Origin: Paramecium sonneborni
Lineage: Eukaryota > Ciliophora > Oligohymenophorea > Peniculida > Parameciidae
Direction of reading: 5' to 3'
Assembly (NCBI GenBank): GCA_905182985.1
Contig: CAJJDN010000105.1
Coordinates: 62,001 to 126,000 of the forward strand
Length of the DNA stretch: 64,000 nt
Positions 1-10,807 of the stretch are shown piece after piece (position 1 is the first letter of the stretch; each line of letters opens with the position of its first letter). The notes under the pieces are model-generated. The model had not been told where the DNA came from. It ran no database searches and was given only the letters and a program-made list of their open reading frames with translations. The translations under genes were made by a program, and so were the position numbers.

Positions 1-139
1 AGAATTCATTGAAAGCTTAGTTAAAAGACTATCCAGAGAAAGATTAACAGCAAAGTAAGCATATAATCACTCTTGGTTATAATAAACACAATAAATACTA
101 CCACAATTTATCTAATAAAATGTTACCATATTTAATTGA
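1..139 (+). CDS. Protein kinase, C-terminal end (partial)
   Basis: Only the last 45 codons are in the window; the frame is open from base 2 and stops at TGA 137-139 with TAA/TAG read as Gln. The residues include ERLTAKQAYNHSWL, the pattern that closes the protein kinase domain (the conserved Arg of subdomain XI followed by the 'A..HPW' helix) in CDPK/CaMK-like kinases. After it comes a short Gln-rich tail. Catalytic residues lie upstream of the window, so activity and subfamily cannot be judged. The kinase fold assignment is fairly safe; anything more specific is not. Confidence 0.7.
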
Positions 140-172
140 TATTTTAACTAAGTCTTAATAAAAACATAAATT

Positions 173-792
173 TCACAAGTTTTCCATAAACTTCTAAGCT
201 CTTTGTGTATTTTTCATTGTTTAAACTCTGTCATGTTCTCTTAAATGTTTTGTTAATTCCTCTGTTGTCACAAATCTCATTTAACAATTACTGAAACCAC
301 AACTATATGGCTTGGCAATCTTAACATATTATCCATTTATTAATTCAACTTAGTATCTAAATGAAAATAATTACTTACTCTTCTCTTTTGTTATCTTATT
401 ACACAGTGTTTATTGCAGCTGATAATAATATAGCATCTCTTCCTGATTTGTCTATTTTCTTCAATAAAGTATTTGCATTTTGCACTTCATTCTTATCCAT
501 TCTATCATTCGTTCTTCGATTTTCAAAAAGCATAGATCCAAGAGCAAATTTATTAACTTTGTATGGTCTTGTAATAGATCTAATTTATTTTTTCTATTTA
601 TTACTAATCCTAATTAGGAGGATCGACATTCTTTTCTTTGTTAAATTAATTTGATTTCGATTTCGATTTTTCAGATTTTGATTTTGATTCTGATCTTGAT
701 CTAGATCTAGATCTAGATTTAGATGATTTTGAAGATGAAGATGATGACGAGTAATGCTTTTTTTTATGATGTTTCTTTGATTTCTTTTTCAT
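173..792 (-). CDS. Small RS-rich protein with one C2H2 zinc finger
   Basis: Two introns (580-604 and 357-378) give a 190-residue protein. It begins with a basic MKKKSKKHHKKKH stretch, then a Ser run and an Arg/Ser- and Lys/Ser-rich segment (RSRSRSRSESKSKSEKSKSK, about residues 20-47). A hydrophilic middle follows, and near the end a classic C2H2 finger: C-G-F-S-N-C, twelve spacer residues, then H-L-R-E-H. RS tracts are typical of proteins in splicing or nuclear speckles and single C2H2 fingers occur in spliceosomal factors, so a nuclear RNA-processing role is a reasonable inference, not a proof. It ends 33 bp from the kinase fragment stop in convergent orientation. Spliced length is divisible by three, supporting both introns. 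Confidence 0.7.
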
Positions 793-892
793 TTTTATAT
801 TTCTATTTTTATATATTAAATTATCTCATTATTTCCAATTCAATTCTCTTAACATATAGCGTAATTAAAATTAATGTGAAAAACTATAATTT

Positions 893-1563
893 ATGAAAAC
901 TTATAAAATCTTGGCTTTACCTGGATGGGAAAATGATGGATTCATCTTAAAACAACATATGGGAGATTTACATAATTTGATATCTAAATATGTAGAAATT
1001 GAGTATCTAGATCCTCCCTACGAAGTATCAAAAAGTATGTTTCCTCTTCCTCCTTTATTAAATACTTAAGGAAGTAATTAAAACTAATTAACTTATAGGA
1101 AAAGTATATAGATGGGGTAATTATTATTTGGATATGACAGAGGACATTGAAAAAATTAAGAACAGAATTCTTTAAAATCCTAATATTATAGGATTGATGG
1201 GATTCTCATAAGGAGTATTCATAATTGGAGAAATTGGATAATTAGCATATTAAGACAAAAGACTTGCCTCATAGCTGAGATTTCTGATTTGCTTTTCATC
1301 TAATGGAATAAAACCTAAAAAAATGCATTATGACAATAAACATCTTATTACTATACCTACTCTTCAAACTGTAGGCTCTAGAGATTTTGCTTATTTAGAA
1401 TCGATCATTTAAACAACAGAATATTTGAATTCTCAAATTATCTGGACAGAAGCAAGTATTAATTTATTTAAGCTTAGCTCACAGAGTTCCAATTTTAAAT
1501 TATGATTAGAAAATAGAATTAGCAAATTTTATTTCAGATAAATTAGATAAACCAAAAATGTGA
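893..1563 (+). CDS. FSH1/OVCA2-type serine hydrolase
   Basis: The 207-residue product starts MKTYKILALPGWENDGFI, the usual N-terminal strand of the FSH1 family (alpha/beta hydrolases related to yeast Fsh1 and human OVCA2). Introns lie at 1074-1098 and 1456-1477. The nucleophile elbow is GFSQG (G-x-S-x-G), preceded by IIGLM and followed by a helix. A candidate acid is in VGSRDF, and the catalytic His is probably in THRVPIL near the C-terminus, the place where the family has a G-H-x-V-P motif. All three triad positions are therefore represented. The substrate is unknown; family members are carboxylesterases or thioesterases. Starts 100 bp from the divergent RS/zinc-finger gene. Confidence 0.85.
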
Positions 1564-1660
1564 ATAAATTGAGCATTTGTGTATATATAAATAAATTAGA
1601 AAAACTGAATTATAAGAATTATATATTATTATTTTGAATTAGCATATAATAAACATCATA

Positions 1661-2923
1661 TCATTACATATGCAAGATTCCTGTTAAGATGTTATAATTT
1701 TTGTATTTAGGTTTCATTTACTGATTAGAGGAATCCAGAATCTCAATTGGCTAAGGTAGTGATTTCTTTGATTATTTGGATTTAGGAGTTTATGTTTTAC
1801 TTTGATGTATTTATGAATATCCAGGACCATCTTGATGAACTGGATTTATAAATTATTTAGATTTCTTTGATTATTTTGATTATTTTGATGATTAAGATAG
1901 TGGTGTCTTTAAAGGTGTTTAAATAGATTGCTATACTCTTAAAACTTGATTATTTGGATTATAAGTCTACTCTTGCTAAAGTTACTACTGTTATAATTTC
2001 TAATATTTTATTAAATCCTAATCAAGCAAATTTAATTGTTTATTTCTCTCTTATGCTTGATAATTGTCTGAATATATATGAGGTAATTTCTTTTAATTAT
2101 TGTCATTCAATTTAATATTATATGATTCCATGGATGAACTATTACCTATTTATTTTCTTTGGTTTGATAATTCATAATTATCATTTTCATATTACTTATA
2201 CATGTTGTAATCCTTTAATTTATTTTCCAATATCTTTTATTTTTCGAAAGCAATTTTTTATTCCACTCTTAATCTTTCTTCTTATTTTTTTGCTTGTATT
2301 TCAAGTATTTTTCTTTTTTTTTCTTCTAATTATTTATTTAATTCATTCTAATATTATTATGCTTCTCCTTTCTCTAATTGAACCATTTAATCTGGATCAG
2401 TTTCTTAAACTTTCAATAACTTTGATTTGATTTATTATTTTTAGTTCAATTTTTATTGAATAATAGAATCATAATTTTCGCGTAATTTTCTTGATTCTTC
2501 ATCTTTTAACATTTTGATTCTTTCTAAACTTTTTATCTCTTTTAACTTCTCCTACTTTATGTCTTCTTATTCGAGCAATAAACTTTAGTATGATCTTTCT
2601 TAATTCATTTTTTTTCGAATTAATTAATGATTGAGATTCTCTAAACTAGTTTCTATTTGTTTAATTTTTCTTTGTTCCATTTCTTTTAATTTCTTAGATT
2701 CTCTTTAACGAAGAGTTTCTAACATTTAAGATTCTAATTGTTAGTCCTATTGATGTTAAATTATTTTTTTCTATTATTTCAATTTCATGTCTGTTTCTAA
2801 TTCTTCCTTGTATCTTTGCTTTCTCTGCTATTAATCATATTTTTGTTGACTCTCATTTAATACTTTTTCAGCCATTTATTTCTGAACCATCCCAGCCCAT
2901 TAATGAGACAGTTATTAAGTCAT
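1661..2923 (-). CDS. Coiled-coil protein, unknown function
   Basis: An intronless 420-codon frame with many TAA/TAG Gln codons. Residues from about 10 to 250 form a nearly continuous Glu/Lys/Gln-rich heptad-like coiled coil (for example QKIKLE-type stretches such as RRKQRYKEELETDMKLK in pattern). The last third is Ser/Gln/Lys/Pro-rich and disordered, with short repeats of QSKQSKKSKQ type. No catalytic motif or membrane segment is seen. The ATG at 2923 is the first in a frame that stays open upstream; 2890 and 2878 are alternatives. Codon-by-codon position checks confirm no frame break. Function not recognised; a cytoskeletal or basal-body role would fit but is only a guess. Confidence 0.6.
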
Positions 2924-3216
2924 TACTAACACTTATTATAATTTTTTATTATTATTATGATAAATATTTTAAAAGATTTCTTATAAAATTCATAACTATA
3001 AGTGAATGATTTTATCCATCTTTTATAAAAATAAGATTATAGAAATAAGTTCTTTTAATTGTTATAGTAATGAACATTTTGTTTATAAAAAACAGTTACA
3101 ATTTGGATATCTTACTCTATTTTAATATTTAAAATGAATAAATAAAGTATTTTTTATATTAATAAATAAACCAAAAAAACTAAAAACATTGTGTTAAATA
3201 AAATAAGATTTAAGAA

Positions 3217-6200
3217 TCACTTAAAAATTTTGGTATTGATTAATTCTCTCTTTACATTAGCCATTATTTTTTCATAATCAGATGGATCATATCTCTTTAA
3301 AATCTTTTAGGCAATAAAACAAGGGGACCAACTTACCATAACGATAAGGATCACATAAAAGAAGAATTAAAATGTCATAGCTGAAACCAATAATTGATTT
3401 GGGAACCACATAATGGTTAAAATGTAAATAAAAGCTGATGCTACATTTGATATAATCATCACTATGTGTAAAGAATGCAACTAAAATTAAAAAGAGTAAA
3501 GTTACTTCACTTAAGGTCAATGCATATTGATTAAAAATAAGAGCTGTAAAAGCCACTGTTTCAATTTCTAGGAAAATGTTTTTAAACATAGCCAAAGCCA
3601 AAATCATAATGATAACTCCTTGAAATATAGATTTCCAAACCCAGACCATAAATGTCTTGGCATTAAGATCTCGACCTTTTTATAATGATCTATAGAGAGG
3701 AGGATATTGAAGCGCAATTTTAATATCTACATCTTCATCAAATATAATCGAAAAAACAGGAAACATTCTAAAGATAAAATAATTGTGAATACGTATAAAT
3801 AGTGGAATATCCAAGTAATAAGCCACCACTAAAAATACTGATGGATAAGAAGTAAAATACAAACATAAAAACAGCTTAAATAACAGAAATGATTAATCCT
3901 CTATGAATAACAAATTATGACAACAAAGCACTTCTTTTATATGATAATCTGCCATGCCAGAGTAATAATACATTCAAATATTTAAATTTGATTATTGAGA
4001 AATCAGAAGCTAATGCAGCCTATTTTCCTTCTTTTCCTTCAATACCAATACCTACATCAGCAGATTGAATCATACCAACATCATTTCCTCCATCTCTAAA
4101 ATAAATAAGTATTTATTTATACCCAATACATGCAACAACTTTCTTTGTGTAGAATTTAATACACTCTGTAACTTAGGCTTTTTAAGTAGGAGAACATCTA
4201 CAACATACTACTGATAAACTCTTAGTTGCAATAGTAAAAAACAATTCTTCAAAATATGTTAAAGCTGTATTTAAACTAGTTCCATCTATTACCAGTAAAT
4301 AATTATTAGTATCGATACCAAAAGTATTTATTTACTATTAAAATTTTTCAGGATCAGAAGTTTCCTTGATTAAAAAGATTTATTAAGTTGGAGACTTAAT
4401 TCCACTTGATATTGCAATACATATAGCAGTTTCTATTTTATCACCAGTTAACATCCATACATTTATACCTGCATTTCTAACATTCTCCAAAGTAGAACAA
4501 ACTTCTTCTTATAATTTATCTTCTACTCCTGTAATCCCTAAGAATTCCATATCTTTTTCTAATTATTAAATAACCTTCTAAATTTCAGTCTCTCTATTTT
4601 CTATTTATTCATTTGCTTAATCAAATTTTACTTTCCAATTTTCATATTCTTATTTGCTTAATAATTTTTAGGTGATTACTAAGGTTCTAAACCCTTCTCT
4701 TGCTAAGTTTTCACATTCTTCATCTATAAATCCTCTTTAATGTTCTTATACTAATGATTTCATGACTGCATCAGCTCCTTTAACATAAAAAATATATCTA
4801 TCTGCTTCTCTATTATATAAAATAATTCCCATTCTTTTTGTTTCACTGGAAAATGGAAAATTATTTAGGATTTCATACTTTTGTTTTCTATCTAAACAAT
4901 CTTTAATTATAATTTGAATTTAATCTCTTGATACTAATTAAATTCCAATCTCTTCTGCAATTTTAACTAAGGCAATTTCATCTGGAGATGAGGCCTAAAA
5001 TGTTTTTTAATTATCTCCCTCATATATTGGTGTCACATTATGACATAAACATAATGCAAACATTAAATCTCTAAAAACTTAATCTCTTTCTCTTTTTAAT
5101 CTCAATTTTGTATTGTTTTTATTTATAAAATTGACAACATCCTGCATAGGATATTCGTTTAATTTACATTGTTCTAATAAAACCTTTTTCATTTCATCTT
5201 TATCTTCTTCTGAAAATTAAGCTGATGCTAATGACAATTTTTTGAAAATCATATCATTTTAAGTCAAAGTCCCAGTTTTATCACTTAATAAATATTAAAT
5301 TCTCCCAAGAGACTCTGGAATATTTGAATTTCTAGTGATAGTGCCTTCAATTTAAGGATCAATATTAATTTTATAAGAATAAACCAATTTTGCAAATTCC
5401 AAGTTAACTCTCATAGATATCTAAATTTAAATAAAATAGTTACTGGAATGATATTACTAAGTAATACTAAATATCTAATATAAGCTACAGTAACAACACT
5501 AGCTGTTGCTGGTTAACCACTAAATGCTGTTACTATTCCAGCCATAATTGACATCATAATGAATAATAAAAAACTTAACCAATTTACCTCATCTAATTTT
5601 ATATATATATCAAAATACCATCAAGTATACCAAATTTAGTCTTTGGTGTTTTACTATTCATTGCCATTCTTGTTTCCTTTCCATTTAATATCACTAATCC
5701 ATAAATTCTACCTGTTGCTAGTATTGTATTTGCCCACATCACATGTTCTAAAGATAAGGATTCTTTTTGATATTTATAATTGAACAATCCTGAAAATTAA
5801 TAAATGTTTGCTATTGGTTCTTAACATGTTGCATAACTACTCGATGATACTAATAAACTAGGATCTGAACCACTTTTAATTAAATTTTAAGTTGCTTTAA
5901 CTGCCTTTCGTAATTTCCAATCTGTTTCACCATCCAATTAATCTGTTCTTATAAATACATTTCCTTATTCATCACTTAAATTATCATTTAAACTTCTTAC
6001 TCAGCATATAAAACTAATAAATCTGCTGGTATTCTCTCATTACATTTAACTTCCACTATTTGGCCTACTTTAATATTCCCACTTGATATCTTTTCAATCC
6101 CATTTCTTGTTATTAAACCATACTCATAATTATTTATTTAATGATCCCTCATATGTCTCTATATATCATCATACAATTCTTTTAGTAAAGATATTGCAAC

Positions 6201-6824
6201 TACCAAAGCAAGTGGTCCTAAATAATCAATTAAAAATCCTTTTATAGCATATTATTTTACCAACTTTCAAAAAACTTATACATTAAGTTATCGTTAAACC
6301 CAAATAAAATAAGTTTATAAATTAATGGAATTATTCAAACAAAACTAAGGGTAAAAATGTAAATGCATTGTATTTTGAGTTTTTTATGAAATTATTTTAT
6401 TTATTTCTTGGATTAACCTTCCCATCCAAATAAACATCTCTCTAACAATTTTATATATTTATTCCAAACATAAAGTCTTTCATTTAATCAAACTTGCTTT
6501 CCTCTTCAATTTCAATTTTTTCTTTTGATTCCTCTATTGAAAAAGGTTCAAATCTTTATTTCAATAAAGGCTAGTCATTGTCTTTCTAAATTTTGTCAAT
6601 TAATTTCTTACCTCTTAGCTTTCCATATAAATTTAATAATAGTTTTTTTTCTGAAAATTTTTTAAGATAATTGGGCGATTTTCCTAAAATTTATTAAACT
6701 AAAAATTGTCTAAATAGAATCTGGAAATTTCTGAGGTATTTATATTATTCTCATTCAAATAACTTTCATTGATGAATTACCCAAATAACTTATTTATTTG
6801 ACTAATCAGATAGATTGAATTCAT
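3217..6824 (-). CDS. P4-type ATPase (phospholipid flippase), ATP9/Neo1-like
   Basis: Eight micro-introns (6586-6611, 6239-6260, 5975-6000, 5593-5618, 5421-5443, 4096-4122, 3768-3792, 3481-3505) leave exactly 1136 codons. Motifs in order: the N-terminal [18 protein letters not shown] signature, [16 protein letters not shown] in the actuator region, [11 protein letters not shown] in TM4, the phosphorylation loop [11 protein letters not shown], the [10 protein letters not shown] region of the nucleotide domain, and [12 protein letters not shown] in the hinge. The C-terminal half has [12 protein letters not shown] and a [13 protein letters not shown] segment; the run of transmembrane helices aligns best with animal ATP9A/B and yeast Neo1. 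Such enzymes move phospholipids to the cytosolic leaflet of Golgi/endosomal membranes, and ATP9/Neo1 act without a CDC50 subunit. Two of its introns end in AAG, and their removal is required to keep conserved motifs in frame. Confidence 0.95.
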
Positions 6825-7271
6825 TTCCGCTGTTTTTGTAAAATGAATTTATTCTCACATTTACAATTCTCTATTTGAATATATTACCAAGAAAGATTAA
6901 GCAGATAATTAGATAATATTCATATCGAATGCTAGTTTTTTCTTTAAATTATTTCTTATTACTATATATGAGATATAAACATCTTTTCTAGATTCTACTT
7001 TTGCAATCTTTATTTTTCGTACCTTGCAGTATGAAACTATTTTAGATTAAGATCGATTAGTCAGGGATACTACATAAATTATATTAATCATTTTGCTATT
7101 TAGTATAAAAACTAACTAATAATTTCCAAGTTTTATTATCAACAGTAATAAGAGAGATTCTTTTTTAATTAGCTATTTATAATTATAAGATTCGATTCTT
7201 TTAAAAGCTACTATGGAATTAAGAATAAAAAATAGTAGCTATAATTTTATAATTTATATATTATTTTAATA
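6825..7271. other. Divergent intergenic region between P4-ATPase and Mkt1-like gene
   Basis: No coding frame was recognised in these 447 bp, which separate two divergently transcribed genes and must carry both 5' control regions. The only structure seen is an inverted repeat, AGCTACTAT at 7206-7214 against ATAGTAGCT at 7232-7240, a perfect 9-bp stem with a 17-base loop about 32 bp before the Mkt1-like ATG. Its function, if any, is unknown. Confidence 0.5.
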
Positions 7272-9314
7272 ATGAATATTTATAGACTCAACCAAAAGCT
7301 TAGACACATAATGGAAGTATTTGATATTATCTAGAGAGAGTAAATTGAATATTTGATTCTAGCCAATTGCAAACTTTAAGTGGATGTTATTTAGGGATAC
7401 ATTAAGATTATTTGTTTCATTAAGTAATTAAATTTCCAAGTCTCTTTGACATCAACTATGATGAATTAAAGTTAAATATGGCTAACTTTTTTTAAATGAT
7501 AAAAGAACACAACATTACACCAATAGTTATTATGTCATCATAAACCCATTAGAGAATAAATCCAAAATTAATAATAAAATGCTAATTTGAAAAAAATAAG
7601 TAAAATAATCATACTATCATAATTTTAGAGCTTAATTTCGTGAATTAATCTACAACGATGCTGTTATGGATATTATCTTACCAAAAAGAATAATTATAGA
7701 TTGGCTTAGAGAATTACAAATTCAATTTTTGGTGGTTCCAGATGCTGGAAGTTAAATTCGCTATCTCTTCACTAATAATTATATAAGTGGGTATATTGTT
7801 CGAATAAATGATTTAGAATCTTAGCAGAAATCTCTTTTTTGGAGAAATGCTTTAGTTTCAAAGAAATAAATTATTTGATTCTAAATATTTTTGATAAGTC
7901 TTTTGAATGGATCGACATTAAACTACTAACAGCTAAATCTTAATTAAGTTTAGATTCTCTCGCAGAATTATATTAATTACATGATTATTGCACTCGAAAT
8001 GAATGCATTGGTTATAATGACCAAATTCTCAATTAATTTAGTAATACTAAATTTACAAAACCTTTTTAAGAATTGTCAAGATCTGATTAATTTAATGTTC
8101 TTTACAATATTGGATAATAATTCTTTGCTGGAAAACTCACTTTATAATAAAGAGTATAAAAATTTGCAAATTATCTTGTTGATTCAAATAAGATAACTTA
8201 ATTTATGCAATAAATCAAAGATTCTCCTTACATTGATATAAATTTTGATGAATTAAGGTTATAAACTGTATCTGCCAGTGGTATTTAATTTCCAACAGAA
8301 ATTTTGGTCTTTCAGAGTAATGGAATAGGATTATTCTAAAAAGAACAGTCATTACTCTAGCCTTTTGAATTTTAAGAATATGAGTTTATTGAGCCTTCTT
8401 AATTAGCTTTCGAAAAATTAAATATTGGATATTATCAAGGAAAAAATCAAATTAAATTAAATACTTCTTTTAATTTGTTTAAAGAGTCTATCAAAAACCC
8501 TACTTTAATGCGTTCAATTCATTTTTATTATAAGACATTAAAATTAACTTCAAGAAAATCTTCATTTGAACTTGGAGAGCAATCATAACAAATAAATTGT
8601 GATCTTATTTAATTAAATTTAAATTTGAGGTTTTTGCATTTACAGGGTTTAATTGATTTAGAAAATTAAAAAGGTTCTTTATATGCATCTGCCTTATCTT
8701 ATGTTAAACCTCAATATTTCATTCCTTTTTTCATTTATCTTAAATTATTGGAAACTTAATACAAACCTATTTTATTTGGGTAATTTTATAATCCTCAAAA
8801 TGAAAAGGATGAGGAAATTCTTATAACTTTTGCTGATAAAAGGGAAAACTTATTAACGAAATAATTAAATAGTTTGTCAGAGCATTATTAAGAGGATGAT
8901 GAAAAAATCTTATTACTATTGAGATTTTTTGTAATTAATAGTGTTTCTAAATAAGGTTAATTGGATTATTTTGGAGATTTTATCAGCTGTATAAGCAAAA
9001 ATTATGGTTAATAATATGACGCTCTATTAATAGGGCTATATTTTGAAATTAATTAACGGAACCTTATTGAATAATTTATAAATATTGGATAATAAAACCC
9101 ATTTTATAAAAAATATAACTATAATGAAGAGTTTTATTAATTTTTGAAAAAAAAGAAATCTAAATAAGAATTTATGACCTCTCATAATTTATAGCATTAT
9201 ATAGATTGTTGGGCTGAATTTATTAAATTATTTGATTACATTCATTAAAAAAAGGGAATGAGATTTGATATTTTGTTTAAGACAAATGAATATTTTCAGT
9301 AATTGATCAAATGA
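7272..9314 (+). CDS. Mkt1-like protein (XPG/PIN-like N-terminus, Mkt1 C-terminal domain)
   Basis: Three introns (7340-7362, 7600-7628, 7791-7816) give 655 codons including stop. The N-terminal part follows the Mkt1/XPG-like plan: FDIIQRDQLQTLSGCYLGI, then KEHNITPIVIM, VVPDAGSQIRYLFTNNYI, and later FEWIDIKLLTAKS and HDYCTRNECIGYN. These are the segments yeast Mkt1 shares with XPG-family nucleases, and here too the usual acidic catalytic cluster is largely missing, so a structural rather than nuclease role is likely. The long C-terminal half (LYASALSYVKPQYF, QQYDALLIGLYFEINQRN) matches the Mkt1 C-terminal domain in arrangement. Yeast Mkt1 acts with Pbp1 in post-transcriptional control of mRNAs. 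The start could also be the second in-frame ATG at 7311. Confidence 0.8.
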
Positions 9315-9825
9315 AAAAATTGTTAATTATGTAATAATTATGTTTAAATCATACAAATTTTTTGATATTATATTTTTTTTTTTGAAAAATAATATAACAA
9401 TCATAAAGTTTTTCTCCTAAATTTTAATTATTATAAAGGCAAACCAAGATATAACCATGTATCTATTAACTAGAAAGTTTCATCTCAATTATTGAAAAGA
9501 TAACAGTTGACATTTAAGAAATTTTATAATCTTAATGTTTAAATTATCATTTTTTTTTAAAGAAATTACTCATTTTTCATTTTTTTTTTAAAAAGTTTGA
9601 TTGAATAAAAAAACAAGGAAGCAGGATGATAATAATCTTTCTTGTAAGTGAAATACATATTTTTAATCAAGTAAATTATTCGAAAGAGATTTCGATTTGC
9701 ACTTTCTAATTAATTTATAAGTTTTTTTTAATAAATATTAGAAAAAATCGCTATTTCTTAAGGATTAGATTTACGATTTAAATATTAAAAATAATACATC
9801 AATAATTCTCAAAAATCTCAGTTTA
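9315..9825. other. Intergenic, nothing recognised
   Basis: AT-rich stretch with several long T and A runs between two genes transcribed in the same direction. It should hold the 3' end of the Mkt1-like gene and the promoter of the CBM20 gene. No ORF with coding character, repeat or RNA motif was seen. Confidence 0.5.
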
Positions 9826-10445
9826 ATGGCAATTAAATTGAATTTTAAAGTCAGATGTGAAACTACTCTATGTGAGTCTGTGTGCATTGTTGGAAGTGTT
9901 AAGGAGTTAGGGTTATGGAACCCTTCAAATAGCCTTTAATTATCTACAAACCCTGATATTTATCCATTTTGGGTTGGTAACATATCTGTTGATGTGAATG
10001 AAAGTAATTTAGTATATTAATATAGACTAACTAATTGAGTTCAAAGCAATAATAACATAAGGACATTAAGTTAATTGGGAGGATAGTGACAATAGAGTTA
10101 TTTAAATTCGGTACTAATCCCAGAGTATTATATTTTCGTTTAACTCCCAATTATTGTAAGTTATTCGAATATAATCATTATATGACCTTTCTGATGATGA
10201 GTCCATCAATTTAGGTATATTTTATAATGATTTATTAGATAAGATAAAAAAGATAAAACTTCAAAATGTTCTGAATCCTTTCGATTAAGAGGGATTCACT
10301 TCTGTAAATATATTTTATAATTTAGGAATCTGATTAAGAAAGTGACCATCTTTCAAATTTAGATTCAGCTGGATTTTCACCAATTGTGAAATCTCTTTCT
10401 ATTTAATATCAGGAAGAATCGTTTGAACTTCTTGTCCATCAATGA
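9826..10445 (+). CDS. Small protein with N-terminal CBM20 starch-binding domain
   Basis: Introns at 10004-10025, 10215-10238 and 10307-10328 (the last two placed by eye) give a 183-residue product. The first ~100 residues follow the CBM20 pattern: KLNFKVRCETTLCESVCIVG, then SVKELGLWNP, PDIYPFWVGNISVDV, IEFKAIITQG and VNWEDSDNRVI. These cover the conserved 'V.G....LG.W', the central W, the E-F/Y-K strand and the W-E....N-R end that shape the glucan-binding face. No catalytic domain is attached. The rest is acidic, Ser-rich and probably disordered (EGFTSESDQESDH). There is no signal peptide, so a cytosolic glycogen- or amylopectin-associated scaffold is likelier than a secreted enzyme. Paramecium does store glycogen-like glucan, but the link is inference. 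Confidence 0.85.
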
Positions 10446-10807
10446 AAACAAAATTAAATACACTTGATAAATATTGAATCTTATTTATTTAATATTCATT
10501 TCAGAAATAAAATTCCTCTTTTCCACCAGTTATGCAGATAGAAAAATTTATCCATATTGACTTTCTTTATTTTCAACCTCATTTTACGTTTTGAGGAAAT
10601 AAAACGTGATTTAAAAATGATGACAATTTATTATTCATTAAGAATAAATTTTATTTGATCATAAATAGACTTTAAAAATAGAGATTCAATAAATCATAAG
10701 TAATAGGGAGTGATAATTTATCAGATAATTGTATGCATCATTATCGAAAATTGTGAGTTTTCAATCCAAATTTTGTAGTATTTGAAATATAAAATTATAA
10801 TTTATTA
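10446..10807. other. Convergent intergenic region with a hairpin
   Basis: Lies between the convergent CBM20 and kinesin genes. Contains a perfect inverted repeat ACGTTTT (10586-10592) / AAAACGT (10601-10607), with an overlapping alternative pairing of CCTC (10577-10580) with GAGG (10593-10596). It could take part in 3'-end formation on either strand, but that is speculation. Otherwise nothing. Confidence 0.4.

Noticed and set aside
361..654. 97-codon + strand ORF
   Set aside because: Antisense to the RS/C2H2 gene, which has introns and a zinc finger on the - strand.
3680..3862. 60-codon - strand ORF in the P4-ATPase
   Set aside because: Its first half is a wrong frame before intron 3768-3792; only the second half is a real exon.
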